Below are positions 25,996-34,984 of a stretch of 64,000 nt of DNA, piece after piece. Source of the stretch: Roseibium album (GTDB lineage Bacteria; Pseudomonadota; Alphaproteobacteria; Rhizobiales; Stappiaceae); assembly GCA_001404055.1 (NCBI GenBank), contig CXTY01000040.1, positions 159,070 through 223,069 of the forward strand, read 5' to 3'. The position numbers and the translations under genes are program-made. Numbering within the stretch: position 1 is the stretch's first letter; each line of letters opens with the position of its first letter. The notes under the pieces are model-generated. The model had not been told where the DNA came from. It ran no database searches and worked only from the letters and a program-made list of their open reading frames with translations.

Positions 25996-26613
25996 CTATG
26001 CGTTCAGCCCACCTTTTTCGACAATGAACTCTACCACGGAACCCAGGCCTTCACTGGCTTTCGTATTGGCAAAGACAAAAGGGCGATCCTTGCGCATTTT
26101 CTTCGCATCCCTGTCCATGACGCTCAGGTCAGCGCCGACGTAAGGTGCAAGATCTGTCTTGTTGATGATCAGGAGATCGGAGCGGGTGATGCCTGGACCG
26201 CCTTTGCGCGGGATTTCCTCGCCCGCTGCTACATCGATGACATAGAGGGTGAGGTCTGCCAATTCCGGCGAAAAGGTAGCGGCCAGGTTGTCACCACCTG
26301 ACTCGATCAGGATCAGATCAAGATCCGGAAAGGACCGGCTCAGGTCATCGACCGCTGCGAGATTGATGGAGGCATCCTCGCGGATCGCAGTATGCGGGCA
26401 CCCGCCGGTTTCAACGCCGCGTATTCGGTCGCTCGACAAGGCCTGGGAGCGCATGAGCGCTTCGGCATCTTCACTTGTGTAGATATCGTTGGTGATGACA
26501 GCGAGTGAGTAGGTCTCCCGCATGGCTTTGCAGAGCCGGTCGGTCAAGGTTGTTTTGCCAGAACCGACGGGGCCGCCGATGCCGACACGCAATGGGCCGT
26601 TTTTTGAACTCAT
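25996..26613 (-). CDS. ureG: urease accessory GTPase UreG
   Basis: SIMIBI-class GTPase that drives nickel insertion into urease with UreD, UreF and UreE. 205 aa. P-loop GIGGPVGSGKTTLTDRLCKA; the nickel/partner motif GVETGGCPHTAIREDAS with its Cys-Pro-His; ESGGDNLAATFSPELADLT; and the guanine-specificity NKTD. Overlaps ureF by 4 bp. Confidence 0.98.
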   Translation of the reverse strand: MSSKNGPLRVGIGGPVGSGKTTLTDRLCKAMRETYSLAVITNDIYTSEDAEALMRSQALSSDRIRGVETGGCPHTAIREDASINLAAVDDLSRSFPDLDLILIESGGDNLAATFSPELADLTLYVIDVAAGEEIPRKGGPGITRSDLLIINKTDLAPYVGADLSVMDRDAKKMRKDRPFVFANTKASEGLGSVVEFIVEKGGLNA

Positions 26614-27323
26614 GAACGGAACAACCTCGAATACTGGGTTTCATGCGCCATTGAGGCGATGTCTGCGAGAAATGTAGATGTGCCCAGATCATCAAGACCA
26701 GCTTCGCGGGCCTCTGCGGCGACCTCGAAGATGACGGGCTCCAGTTGGGCAAGTACTTTCTGGCCGTTGCTCTGACCAAGTGGAACGGCGCGGACAGCGA
26801 CCGAGATGATGTTGGCTGCAAAGGCGTGCAAAAAAGCCGTCAGTGCAGCGTCTTCATGTATATCGTGAGCTGCACAGACGACCCCCAGGGCAACTGGATA
26901 AGGCCAGGCTTCCCGGTCAACGGCCACTAGCGCGCGGAACATGTTGCCCGCAGGCGTTTCTTTAACCGGCATCCAGCTCTTGGAAACGGCATTGCAGAAA
27001 GCGGTGCCTTGCGCGCTTGATTCCAGTAGCCTTTCCTTGGAAGGCTGAAGGGAGAGCCCCAGTTGTCGAAGCTCTTGAATTTCGTCTGCGTCTCCTCTCA
27101 GGGCGGCACGAAAACTCTCTTTCAAGAGGATGGCATCACTTCGTCCGGCTCCATAACGCATTATGTCTTCCAGCCATTCATTCAATTCATCAGCACTAGT
27201 AACACCGCCCTCGTCGATCACCTGTTCCAGACCGTGGCTATAGGTAAACGCGCCAATCGGAAAGGCGGGCGAAAGAAAAGCCAGCAGCCGGTAAAGCGCA
27301 GACAGGGAAACGGGTTCAGTCAT
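26610..27323 (-). CDS. ureF: urease accessory protein UreF
   Basis: All-helical chaperone that links UreD-urease to UreG. I start it at ATG 27323 (MTEPVSLSALYRLLAFLSPA), which overlaps the end of ureE by 8 bases; the longer open frame upstream is ureE read in another frame. UreF hallmarks are FLSPAFPIGAFTYSHGLEQ and, near the end, TSTFLADIASMAHETQYSRL. 237 aa, normal. Its stop overlaps the ureG start (ATGA). Confidence 0.96.
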   Translation of the reverse strand: MTEPVSLSALYRLLAFLSPAFPIGAFTYSHGLEQVIDEGGVTSADELNEWLEDIMRYGAGRSDAILLKESFRAALRGDADEIQELRQLGLSLQPSKERLLESSAQGTAFCNAVSKSWMPVKETPAGNMFRALVAVDREAWPYPVALGVVCAAHDIHEDAALTAFLHAFAANIISVAVRAVPLGQSNGQKVLAQLEPVIFEVAAEAREAGLDDLGTSTFLADIASMAHETQYSRLFRS

Positions 27324-27810
27324 GGCTGTGTCCATGTGCGTGCCCGTGCGAATGCCTATGTTCATGACCTTGGGTCTGACCGTGACCGTAAGCACCGCCT
27401 TCCGGGTCAAACGGGGCGGAAACCGGGACGATTTTGCCCCCGAGCTTTGCAACCATGTCCTCAATGACGTGGTCTCTGCGGATCCTGAGGGACCCACCCA
27501 TCAGTTGGGTCGGCAGATGACGGTTGCCCAGGTGCCAGGCAATCTTCACAAGGTGATCGGTATCGTTGGCGTTGATCTCTACGAGGTCTTCCGGTTCTGC
27601 CAACACTTCCAGGATCCGGCCGTCTTCCAGTTCCAGTCCGTCGCCATGGTGAAGATGAATCGCATTGGCTTCGTCGAGCAGGCAGGAAAGACCCTTCTCG
27701 CCGGTCAGCACGGCACGGCGACGGTGCCTGTCTTCCCTGTCCAGGGTGATCTGGTCAGACGGCTGTCCCTTCCAGCTGCCGGCAGAATGGATTTTCTGGA
27801 TTCGGATCAT
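27316..27810 (-). CDS. ureE: urease accessory nickel chaperone UreE
   Basis: Delivers nickel to the urease active site. 164 aa. The N-terminal domain has ITLDREDRHRRRAVL; the metal-binding C-terminal domain has AWHLGNRHLPTQL, whose His residue binds nickel. The tail is strongly histidine-rich (GHEHRHSHGHAHGHSHD), a nickel store. Starts 4 bp inside the end of the GST gene and overlaps ureF, so all are coupled. Confidence 0.96.
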   Translation of the reverse strand: MIRIQKIHSAGSWKGQPSDQITLDREDRHRRRAVLTGEKGLSCLLDEANAIHLHHGDGLELEDGRILEVLAEPEDLVEINANDTDHLVKIAWHLGNRHLPTQLMGGSLRIRRDHVIEDMVAKLGGKIVPVSAPFDPEGGAYGHGQTQGHEHRHSHGHAHGHSHD

Positions 27811-28412
27811 TTCGCTGCGTCCACCTTCGCTTTCATCGCCAGAAAACCTGGTCGTTGCCGGAGCCGCTTGAAATACTCATAAACTGGTCCTTCCTTGGGC
27901 AAGGGGAACCTGAGCGTTACAGCCCACCCGGAACAATGACCGATAATGATGTCAGCGATAGTGAAGGTCTCACCCATGACGTACGGGCCCTCGCCCATCC
28001 TCTGTGCGAGCGTTTCGAGGCCCCGTCCGAATTCCATCCTGCACTGGTCGATAATGTGGGGTACCCGCAATTCTTCCGGATAAACATAACTGTTCTTGGA
28101 AGTGGTCCATAAGGCACCTTCCAGCACATCAACACACAGCTGGGTGAAGCTGTCCTGCCTGGCGCGTTCCAGAGTCCCGGCTGGAAATGTGAACTTGCCG
28201 TGCTTGTCGGCAAGATAGGTGCAGATCGCCACAGATTCCGTAATTGCGGCATCACCATTGACAAGAATAGGTACCTTGCCGCTGGGATTCAGCGCTCGGG
28301 CGGTCTCAGACTGTGGCATTGCCGGTTCAATCTCATAAGCCTCGCCCAGCTCTTCCAGAAGCCACATGACCCGCATGGCACGCGTGCGCGGAAATCCGAC
28401 AATTTTATACAT
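27807..28412 (-). CDS. glutathione S-transferase family protein within the urease operon
   Basis: 201 aa. Thioredoxin-fold N-terminal domain starting MYKIVGFPRTRAMRVMWLLE; the cis-proline and glutathione-binding motif are GKVPILVNGDAAITESVAIC. Helical C-terminal domain with GPYVMGETFTIADIIIGHCS (N-capping box). Lies 33 bases after ureC and overlaps ureE by 4 bp, so it is expressed with urease. Its function there is unknown; nickel-glutathione handling or simple hitch-hiking are both possible. Confidence 0.93.
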   Translation of the reverse strand: MYKIVGFPRTRAMRVMWLLEELGEAYEIEPAMPQSETARALNPSGKVPILVNGDAAITESVAICTYLADKHGKFTFPAGTLERARQDSFTQLCVDVLEGALWTTSKNSYVYPEELRVPHIIDQCRMEFGRGLETLAQRMGEGPYVMGETFTIADIIIGHCSGWAVTLRFPLPKEGPVYEYFKRLRQRPGFLAMKAKVDAAK

Positions 28413-28445
28413 TTCTACCCTTCCCGAGGATCTTTCACAGGAACC

Positions 28446-30158
28446 TTAGAACAGGAAATATCGCTGTGCCATCGGCAGAACTTCAGCTGGTTCGCAGGTC
28501 AGCAATTCACCATCGGCGCGTACTTCGTAAGTCTCTGGGTGCACATCGATTTCAGGCGTTGCGTCATTGAGAACCATCGACTTTTTCGAGATCCCGCCAC
28601 GCACGTTTTTCACTGGAAGTACCATACTGTCGAGGCCAGCCTTGTCCTTGACGCCATTGTCGTAGGCTGCCTGTGAGACGAAGGTGACCCGGCTTTCTGT
28701 CATGGCCTTGCCATAGGCACCAAACATGGGGCGGTAATGGACGGGTTGCGGCGTTGGGATTGACGCATTGGGGTCGCCCATTGGAGCGGCGGCAATGGTG
28801 CCAAGTTTAATGACCATGTCCGGTTTAACACCGAAGAACTTCGGATCCCAGAGCACCAGATCCGCCAGCTTGCCAACTTCGACAGAACCGACATGTTCGT
28901 CAAGACCATGGGCGATTGCCGGGTTGATGGTGATCTTGGACATGTAGCGTTTGACACGCAGATTATCGTTTTCACCGGCTTCATTGGAAAGGCGACCGCG
29001 CTGAACCTTCATCTTGTGGGCGGTTTGCAGCGTCCGGATGATCACTTCGCCGACACGCCCCATGGCCTGGCTGTCCGAGGCAATGATAGAGAAGGCGCCC
29101 ATGTCGTGGAGAATGTCTTCCGCTGCGATGGTTTCCTTGCGAATGCGGCTTTCGGCGAAAGCAACGTCCTCGGGGATGGAGCTGTCCAGATGGTGACAGA
29201 CCATGAGCATGTCGAGATGCTCTTCCAACGTGTTTACAGTGTAGGGCCGTGTCGGGTTGGTCGATGACGGCAGTACGTTCATTTCGCCGCAGACCTTGAT
29301 GATGTCCGGTGCGTGGCCGCCACCTGCCCCTTCCGTATGAAAAGCATGAATGGTGCGGTTTTTGAAAGACGCCGTTGTGTTCTCGACAAACCCGGACTCG
29401 TTTAACGTGTCCGTATGGATCATCACCTGAACATCATATTCATCGGCAACGGACAGGCAGTTGTCGATGGCCGCTGGTGTGGTGCCCCAGTCTTCATGCA
29501 GTTTCAGCGCAGATGCACCAGCCAGAACCTGTTCTTCAAGTGCCGCCGGTAAGGAAGAGTTGCCTTTTCCAGCAAAGGCCAGGTTCATCGGGAAACTGTC
29601 GGCCGATTGCAGCATGCGCGTGATGTGCCAGGGACCGGGTGTGCAGGTTGTGGCGTTGGTGCCTGTGGCCGGGCCGGTGCCGCCACCGAGCATGGTGGTC
29701 ACGCCAGACATCAGGGCTTCATCGATCTGTTGTGGGCAGATGAAATGGATATGGACGTCGAGGGCCCCTGCTGTCAGGATCTTGCCTTCGCCAGCGATTG
29801 CCTCGGTTCCCGGGCCAACCACTATGTCCACGTCAGGTTGAACGTCCGGGTTGCCGGCTTTTCCAATTCCGACAATGCGACCTTCCCTCAGGCCGACATC
29901 TGCTTTGACGATACCCCAGTGATCAACAATCAATGCATTGGTGATAACAGTATCCACCGCACCGGCGGAACGAGGCGCTTGCGACTGCCCCATCCCGTCG
30001 CGAATGACCTTGCCACCGCCAAATTTGACCTCTTCCCCGTAGGTGGTGAAGTCCTTTTCCACCTCAATGATGAGGTCGGTATCAGCAAGGCGCAGCCTGT
30101 CGCCTGTCGTTGGTCCGAACATGTCCGCATAAGCAGCGCGCGACATTTTATAAGCCAT
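28446..30158 (-). CDS. ureC: urease alpha subunit
   Basis: Catalytic nickel subunit hydrolysing urea to ammonia and carbamate. 570 aa. Starts MAYKMSRAAYADMFGPTTGD. Nickel ligands and active site: LDVHIHFICPQQ, GASALKLHEDWGTTPAAID with the lysine that becomes carbamylated, MIHTDTLNESGF, HTEGAGGGHAPDI, and the flap MVCHHLDSSIPEDVAFAES with its Cys-His-His. C-terminus is LPMAQRYFLF. All key residues are present, so the enzyme should be active once matured. Confidence 0.99.
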   Translation of the reverse strand: MAYKMSRAAYADMFGPTTGDRLRLADTDLIIEVEKDFTTYGEEVKFGGGKVIRDGMGQSQAPRSAGAVDTVITNALIVDHWGIVKADVGLREGRIVGIGKAGNPDVQPDVDIVVGPGTEAIAGEGKILTAGALDVHIHFICPQQIDEALMSGVTTMLGGGTGPATGTNATTCTPGPWHITRMLQSADSFPMNLAFAGKGNSSLPAALEEQVLAGASALKLHEDWGTTPAAIDNCLSVADEYDVQVMIHTDTLNESGFVENTTASFKNRTIHAFHTEGAGGGHAPDIIKVCGEMNVLPSSTNPTRPYTVNTLEEHLDMLMVCHHLDSSIPEDVAFAESRIRKETIAAEDILHDMGAFSIIASDSQAMGRVGEVIIRTLQTAHKMKVQRGRLSNEAGENDNLRVKRYMSKITINPAIAHGLDEHVGSVEVGKLADLVLWDPKFFGVKPDMVIKLGTIAAAPMGDPNASIPTPQPVHYRPMFGAYGKAMTESRVTFVSQAAYDNGVKDKAGLDSMVLPVKNVRGGISKKSMVLNDATPEIDVHPETYEVRADGELLTCEPAEVLPMAQRYFLF

Positions 30159-30192
30159 TATTTCTCCAATCAGCGATCAGAATATCGTTTGT

Positions 30193-30606
30193 TTATTCGC
30201 CATAGTCCTCGACCGTGGCGTTAAAATCTTCGGTGCGCTGCATGGTTAGAATGATCATGCAGCCCTGGTAGAGTTCGTGTCCGCGGGTGCCGCCCTGAAA
30301 CGGAAAGCCATAGGCCTTGCAGTCCTTCTCCCGAAAGACTTTCCAGGCTTCCTGTGCGTCGCTAAGGGCTTCGGAACTACCCTTCAGATGATCGGGCAGG
30401 GCTTCGTCCATTTCTGTCAGCTTTGTTTGAAGCGCGTCATAGGCGGCATTCATCGCCGTCTCGGCTTCCTTCAGGGCTTTGTCAGCGCAGTAGGTCCGTT
30501 CCGAATTGTTGAGCGGATAACCGCAATCGACGTTCTCCTGAGCGCTGGCGAAGGGCACAAGAAACAGACTGACCAGAACGAGAGAGATGCCAAGAGGTCT
30601 GATCAT
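30193..30606 (-). CDS. secreted LprI/DUF1311-like protein A, inside urease operon
   Basis: 137 aa, signal peptide ending PFASAQ. The mature part has the lysozyme-inhibitor LprI/DUF1311 pattern: VDCGYPLNNSERTYCADKAL, AYDALQTKL, a SSEALSDAQEAWKVFREKDC block and a final LYQGCMIILTMQRTEDF. Four cysteines are conserved with the neighbouring paralogue, so two periplasmic disulphides are likely. It starts directly at the stop codon of that paralogue (TAGATG) and precedes ureC. Why such proteins sit between urease subunit genes is unknown. Confidence 0.82.
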   Translation of the reverse strand: MIRPLGISLVLVSLFLVPFASAQENVDCGYPLNNSERTYCADKALKEAETAMNAAYDALQTKLTEMDEALPDHLKGSSEALSDAQEAWKVFREKDCKAYGFPFQGGTRGHELYQGCMIILTMQRTEDFNATVEDYGE

Positions 30607-31011
30607 CTATTCAAACCCTTTCGACAATTCGTTGAGTTCAGCAGTGCGCTGGCGCGTGAGATCGGCACGGCAGCTCAGCACCAACATTGGTTCAAGCGTT
30701 CCGCCACGGGCCAGAAATCCGTAGGCTTCGCAGGCCTTGTCGCGGTAGGGGATCCAGGCGCGCTGGGCCTCCCGTAGCGTATCTGTAGCGCCTTTGAGGT
30801 TCTCGGGAAGATAGCTGTCGGTTTCCCGCATCGCCGTCATGGCGGATTTGTATGCAACGTTCAGGTCCGCGTCTGCTTCCTGCCAGTCCACGCCGGCGCA
30901 ATGGGTCATTTCCATTTGGGTCATGGCATTGTTGCAGTCGACGTTGTCCTGGGCACTTGCCTGAATGCTACCGGCGGCGAGCAATATTAGAGCAAGTAAG
31001 AAACGTGGCAT
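30607..31011 (-). CDS. secreted LprI/DUF1311-like protein B, inside urease operon
   Basis: 134 aa from ATG 31011 (MPRFLLALILLAAGSIQASA), chosen for AGGAGAG upstream and the signal peptide. Paralogue of the next gene: VDCNNAMTQMEMTHCAGVDW, AYKSAMTAM, REAQRAWIPYRDKACEAYGF and LVLSCRADLTRQRTAELN, with the four cysteines in the same places. The gene follows ureB by 17 bases. Lysozyme inhibition is known for LprI relatives but is not implied here. Confidence 0.82.
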   Translation of the reverse strand: MPRFLLALILLAAGSIQASAQDNVDCNNAMTQMEMTHCAGVDWQEADADLNVAYKSAMTAMRETDSYLPENLKGATDTLREAQRAWIPYRDKACEAYGFLARGGTLEPMLVLSCRADLTRQRTAELNELSKGFE

Positions 31012-31028
31012 GAGACTCTCCTGAATGA

Positions 31029-31334
31029 TCACAAGCCGCCCATGACTTTCTGGTTGAAGCCATAGACCGTTCGGTCGCCCCGGTAGGGCACAAGTGTTAC
31101 CGACCGTGTCTGGCCAGGTTCAAAACGGACAGCGGTGCCGGCCGGAATATCCAGACGCATGCCGCGTGCCCTTTCCCGATCGAAGGAAAGGCCGGTGTTT
31201 GTTTCAGCAAAGTGATAATGGCTGCCGACCTGGACCGGCCGGTCACCCGTGTTGGCAACATCAAGCGTGACGGTTTCAAGACCGGCGTTCAGTTCGATTT
31301 CGCCGTCGGCAGCAAAAATTTCTCCGGGGATCAT
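31029..31334 (-). CDS. ureB: urease beta subunit
   Basis: 101 aa structural subunit. Begins MIPGEIFAADGEIELNAGLE; typical VANTGDRPVQVGSHYHFAET, GMRLDIPAGTAVRFEPGQ and VYGFNQKVMG. Sits 31 bases after ureA. Separate ureA and ureB genes are the usual bacterial three-subunit form. Confidence 0.98.
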   Translation of the reverse strand: MIPGEIFAADGEIELNAGLETVTLDVANTGDRPVQVGSHYHFAETNTGLSFDRERARGMRLDIPAGTAVRFEPGQTRSVTLVPYRGDRTVYGFNQKVMGGL

Positions 31335-31365
31335 CTGAAACTCCTAATATCGGGTGCTGGAACGG

Positions 31366-31668
31366 TCAGCGAATGGGTTCATGGACGGTGACGAGCTTTG
31401 TACCATCCGGGAATGTCGCTTCCACTTGCACATCATGGATCATATCGGCGATGCCTTCCATGACCTGATCTCTGGTGAGGACCTTGGCTCCAGCTGCCAT
31501 CAGATCGGCGACGGAACGACCGTCGCGCGCACCTTCCACCACAAAGTCACTGATGAGAGCTATGGCTTCGGGATGATTCAACTTCACACCCCGTTCGAGC
31601 CGGCGGCGGGCAACCATCGCAGCCATGGATATGAGAAGTTTGTCTTTTTCGCGTGGCGTAAGGTTCAC
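31366..31668 (-). CDS. ureA: urease gamma subunit
   Basis: 100 aa structural subunit: MNLTPREKDKLLISMAAMVA, RRRLERGVKLNHPEAIALIS, the GARDGRSVADLM block and QVEATFPDGTKLVTVHEPIR. Complete. Fifteen bases downstream of ureD. Confidence 0.98.
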   Translation of the reverse strand: MNLTPREKDKLLISMAAMVARRRLERGVKLNHPEAIALISDFVVEGARDGRSVADLMAAGAKVLTRDQVMEGIADMIHDVQVEATFPDGTKLVTVHEPIR

Positions 31669-31683
31669 TAGGATTCCTCCAAA

Positions 31684-32583
31684 TCAACAGTGCCAGACAC
31701 GCGGCAGGTCTGCCGAGCGGTATCTGGTCAGAAAAGTCATGAGAGCGTTGCGCAGGTCCCGGCTGTCGCTGGACACGAATCTGGCGACCAGCAACCCGTT
31801 CCAGGCACTGGCCGCTGCGCGGGTGGTTTTTCCCGGCAGCGTTTCGAAACAGGACCGGGCAAGATCCAATCGGTCTTCCGCATCCAGCGCAAAATCGGCA
31901 AAGGTCGCAAAACAGTGTCCGCCATGGGCAGTTGCGGTCCCCTTTAGTATTTTGACCGGGTCTCCGGCCAAGCGGATGTTGTCGGCAAATATCAGTTTGT
32001 TGTCGCGCCTGATGCGCCAGCTGTCCTTGAACAGTACTGATCTGACCTGTTCGCCCATCGCGGTACGTCCGAGTACGACCGTTTCCAGCATCATGAGACG
32101 GGCGTTTGCTTCAAGGTCAGCGCTTATCGTCCGTTGCAGGCCCGATGCTTCAAACAGAATTGTTTCCTGAGGCAACCATTCGAGTGTTGCGTCTTTTCCA
32201 ACGCCAAGCCTTCCTGTTACTTTTGCCGAGCCGCCACTGCTGCGATAAGCACGCTCGGCGGTCTGGCTTGTCACAATCGCGTGTGATCCGTTGCCAGCCT
32301 CGACTTCATAGGCAAGCTCGTCGCCGCCCGTCAGGCCACCGGCCGTGTTGAGCAGAACCGCGGTGGGCGCGCTGTCATAAACCTTCGGGAGCCGGATCTT
32401 TGCCGAGCCGCTTTGATAGAGGTCCTCAAGGCGCGTTTTTTCACCCGATGCGCCAAATCGTACGCGCGCAGCACCTTTTACCCGCTGCATCACCTCCAGA
32501 TTTGGGCTGGAATTTGATGCTCTTGCAGCATCATACATGTCGGATAATTCCCCCCGGGCACCGGCAATGACGTTTATTGACAT
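31684..32583 (-). CDS. ureD: urease accessory protein UreD
   Basis: Scaffold that binds apo-urease during nickel loading. 299 aa from ATG 32583 (MSINVIAGARGELSDMYDAA), preceded by TTGGAAAA; the longer frame upstream is unlikely. UreD features: GAARVRFGASGEKTRLEDLY, LLNTAGGLTGGDELAYEVEA, TSQTAERAYRSSGG, ATLEWLPQETILFEASGLQR. First gene of the operon ureD-A-B-B'-A'-C-gst-E-F-G-orf, which carries no nickel transporter. Confidence 0.95.
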   Translation of the reverse strand: MSINVIAGARGELSDMYDAARASNSSPNLEVMQRVKGAARVRFGASGEKTRLEDLYQSGSAKIRLPKVYDSAPTAVLLNTAGGLTGGDELAYEVEAGNGSHAIVTSQTAERAYRSSGGSAKVTGRLGVGKDATLEWLPQETILFEASGLQRTISADLEANARLMMLETVVLGRTAMGEQVRSVLFKDSWRIRRDNKLIFADNIRLAGDPVKILKGTATAHGGHCFATFADFALDAEDRLDLARSCFETLPGKTTRAAASAWNGLLVARFVSSDSRDLRNALMTFLTRYRSADLPRVWHC

Positions 32584-32902
32584 TTTTTCCAACTTGTTCT
32601 CAAGCGGAGACGGATGCAAGAACGATGATGGTTTGTGACACCTTAGCAAAAGCCGGGCCACGAGCTATTGGTCGTCCGATGCGATCTGGCTCGCGAGAAT
32701 ACCCAGCTTTTTTCGGCTGCTTAAGCACGAATTTTGCGTGGAATGCTCAAAAATATGGCGATTGCCTAATTGAACAGCAGTTGGGTGTTGTGAGGAAAAG
32801 CTTGCCCTTGAGGAAATGTTCCGGTTTTTTAAAGGTGCAGTAAAAATTTTATGCCACTACCAGCGCGATTTCGTTTTGCGGGATGACAAGCGAGGAATAT
32901 TT
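32584..32902. other. divergent promoter region, ureD / D,D-carboxypeptidase
   Basis: About 320 bases between two divergent start codons. It must hold both promoters, but I see no clear operator or repeat. Confidence 0.4.
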
Positions 32903-34309
32903 GTGTTCGTAAGCTCAATTAGCCGTCTGACATCCGTTTGCCTGGTGCTGTTTGCCTTGATCGCGAGCCTTTGGGCAGATCCTGCGCAGGCGGATATTGG
33001 GTCGTATATCGTGATCGATGCCAAAACGGGCGCAGTGATTGAGCAAAAGAATGCCACGCGCAAATGGTATCCCGCCTCGCTGACCAAGATGATGACCGCC
33101 TATGTCACCTTCAAGGCCATCCGGGACGAGCGTGTAACCCTGACATCAGCGGTCGTTCAGTCAAAGAATTCAATTGCAGAACCGCCCAGCAAGATGGGCT
33201 TCAAGGTTGGGACGCGGTTCACCATCGATACGGCGCTCAAGATCATACTCATCAAATCGGCAAATGATGTTGCCGTCGCGTTGGGCGAAGCTGTCTCTGG
33301 TTCCGAATCCAGATTTATTGCGGCGATGAATGCGGAGGCCAAGCGCCTCGGCATGACCAATACGCGGTTTACAAATCCCCACGGACTGCCTGACAACAGG
33401 CAAGTCACGACGGCACGCGACATGGCCATTCTGGCGATGGCGCTGCGACGAGATTTTCCTGAGTCCAGGGAATTTTACAAACACCCTGGAATTCGGTTTG
33501 GCAAAAAAACCCTGCGGTCAGCCAACCGGGAGTTCCTGCTGCGTGTTCCAGGCGCAAATGGCATGAAGACCGGCTATATCTGCAATTCCGGCTACAATGT
33601 TGCCTCTTCTGTAACGCGTCGCGGTCGTACGTTGATCGCAGTTATCCTGGGTGCTGGTTCCGGATTGGAGCGCACCGCTTTTGCCCGTGAATTGTTCGAC
33701 AATGGCTTCAAAAAGGGCGGCCGCGGTCAAAAGGTCACCAGTCTTTCTGGCTCGTCCGCCAATCCTCCGGCGGATGGCTACTGCCGGCGCAACAAGAGCC
33801 CGGGTGCGAAGGGCTACATGGCCCGCTTTGACATGGAAACCAAAACCCGGGGCGGATTCCTTTTCTTCAAGGACCCCGAGGGAAAGAAAACAAAGAAAGT
33901 GGATGCGAGCGGCTTTACACTTGCCAACGGAAAACCGGATTGGGCCAAGATCCTTGACCGGACGCTTGGTCCTCGCCGTGTTGCCTATCGCCCGCTTCAG
34001 GTAGGTCTCGGAAAACCGACATCAACGCCTTCGGTGAACAAGCCGTCCGGATTGCAGGAGTTAGCCATTCCGGCAGAAGATATTCCGACGCCGGTTGCCA
34101 ATCCCATGCGCCGGGCTGAAATCGAAATACGGCAGAAGCTTAAACAGACAGCCCAGACTGCGAACGCAAGCGGCGCAGGATCCATTCCACAAACCGAGAC
34201 ACCTGCGCCTGTTGAAGCATCTGGTTCAACGACCAGTGCACCGGGATCGATCTTCCGCAAAGGGCTTGATTTCAGCGTTCCGGTACCCGCCCCAAGTCCG
34301 CGGAAGTAA
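32903..34309 (+). CDS. D-alanyl-D-alanine carboxypeptidase, S11 family
   Basis: Trims the terminal D-Ala of peptidoglycan stem peptides in the periplasm. I use the GTG at 32903 (then F-V-S-S-I-S-R-L) because GAGGAA lies 5 bases upstream and a signal peptide follows, ending DPAQA; an upstream ATG would add 29 residues before it. Penicillin-binding motifs: SLTK (in WYPASLTKMM), SAN (in LIKSANDVA) and KTG (in NGMKTGYIC). The C-terminal third (from about residue 260) is Lys/Pro/Thr-rich and probably unstructured, longer than in E. coli DacA. It has no obvious membrane anchor helix at the end. Confidence 0.94.
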   Translation: MFVSSISRLTSVCLVLFALIASLWADPAQADIGSYIVIDAKTGAVIEQKNATRKWYPASLTKMMTAYVTFKAIRDERVTLTSAVVQSKNSIAEPPSKMGFKVGTRFTIDTALKIILIKSANDVAVALGEAVSGSESRFIAAMNAEAKRLGMTNTRFTNPHGLPDNRQVTTARDMAILAMALRRDFPESREFYKHPGIRFGKKTLRSANREFLLRVPGANGMKTGYICNSGYNVASSVTRRGRTLIAVILGAGSGLERTAFARELFDNGFKKGGRGQKVTSLSGSSANPPADGYCRRNKSPGAKGYMARFDMETKTRGGFLFFKDPEGKKTKKVDASGFTLANGKPDWAKILDRTLGPRRVAYRPLQVGLGKPTSTPSVNKPSGLQELAIPAEDIPTPVANPMRRAEIEIRQKLKQTAQTANASGAGSIPQTETPAPVEASGSTTSAPGSIFRKGLDFSVPVPAPSPRK

Positions 34310-34363
34310 ATCCCGGTTATCACCTGATAACGCGCAGGCCTTCACTCTCGCGAGGCGGCGAAG

Positions 34364-34379
34364 TTAACACTTTATTTAC
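34364..34379 (+). promoter_or_regulatory. imperfect CtrA-type site
   Basis: TTAA, seven bases, then TTTAC: one mismatch from TTAA-N7-TTAAC. It lies 129 bases upstream of the acidic small-protein gene at 34508. Weak on its own. Confidence 0.25.
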
Positions 34380-34507
34380 GCTGTTCCTTAACACTGAGGT
34401 AAGCATTTTCCTGGCATTGGCATGCTGTATTTATATTTTGCAGCGATGTTGGCCGGGTCATCTGCGGCATAGAACATGCTGAGACAAACAGATCGAGAGA
34501 TCGAATT

Positions 34508-34807
34508 ATGATGGAACCGAGATCCAACGCCACCATCAAGGCTCTTGCAAGCCTTGCGGAACTTTCTGCCAATCAGCTGGAAGAAGGGGTCTCGATTGAA
34601 GAAGTTATCGCTACCCTTCGCAAGGCGGCCGACGCAGTTCGACATGTTGTCGAAGCTGACGATGAGTTTGAGATGGACGCAGAAGACGACGATCTCGCTC
34701 AGGATCTGACGCCTGTAGATTTCTCCGAAGGGCCGGCGGGAAAAAAATCTGACGAAGCAATTGTCGATGAAGGCATTGAAGACGAGCCAGTTCTCAACGC
34801 CGGATAA
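34508..34807 (+). CDS. small acidic protein of unknown function
   Basis: 99 aa, no signal peptide or membrane segment. The N-terminal half is probably helical (TIKALASLAELSANQLEEGV, then EEVIATLRKAADAVRHVVEA). The C-terminal half is very acidic (DDEFEMDAEDDDLAQDL). Not a family I recognise. Same strand as the CobW-type gene that starts 177 bases later, so the two may be co-transcribed. Two adjacent ATGs are possible starts. Confidence 0.6.
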   Translation: MMEPRSNATIKALASLAELSANQLEEGVSIEEVIATLRKAADAVRHVVEADDEFEMDAEDDDLAQDLTPVDFSEGPAGKKSDEAIVDEGIEDEPVLNAG

Positions 34808-34984
34808 ATCCACCGGAATTTGCAATCTTTTTGACGCATTCCCATAAAGAGTGATAGCGGTCTCTTCCAACGAGGCCGCTCTGTGCTTTGGCTCATTTGT
34901 CCAGTGGATCTACCTATCGGATCTGCCCGTGGACTTGAATGAGCGATTGCCCGAAAGTCGCGGCAATATCTGGAGAAATGCATC

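Noticed and set aside
26745..27467. Plus-strand open frames opposite ureF and ureE
   Set aside because: Shadows of coupled urease accessory genes on the minus strand.
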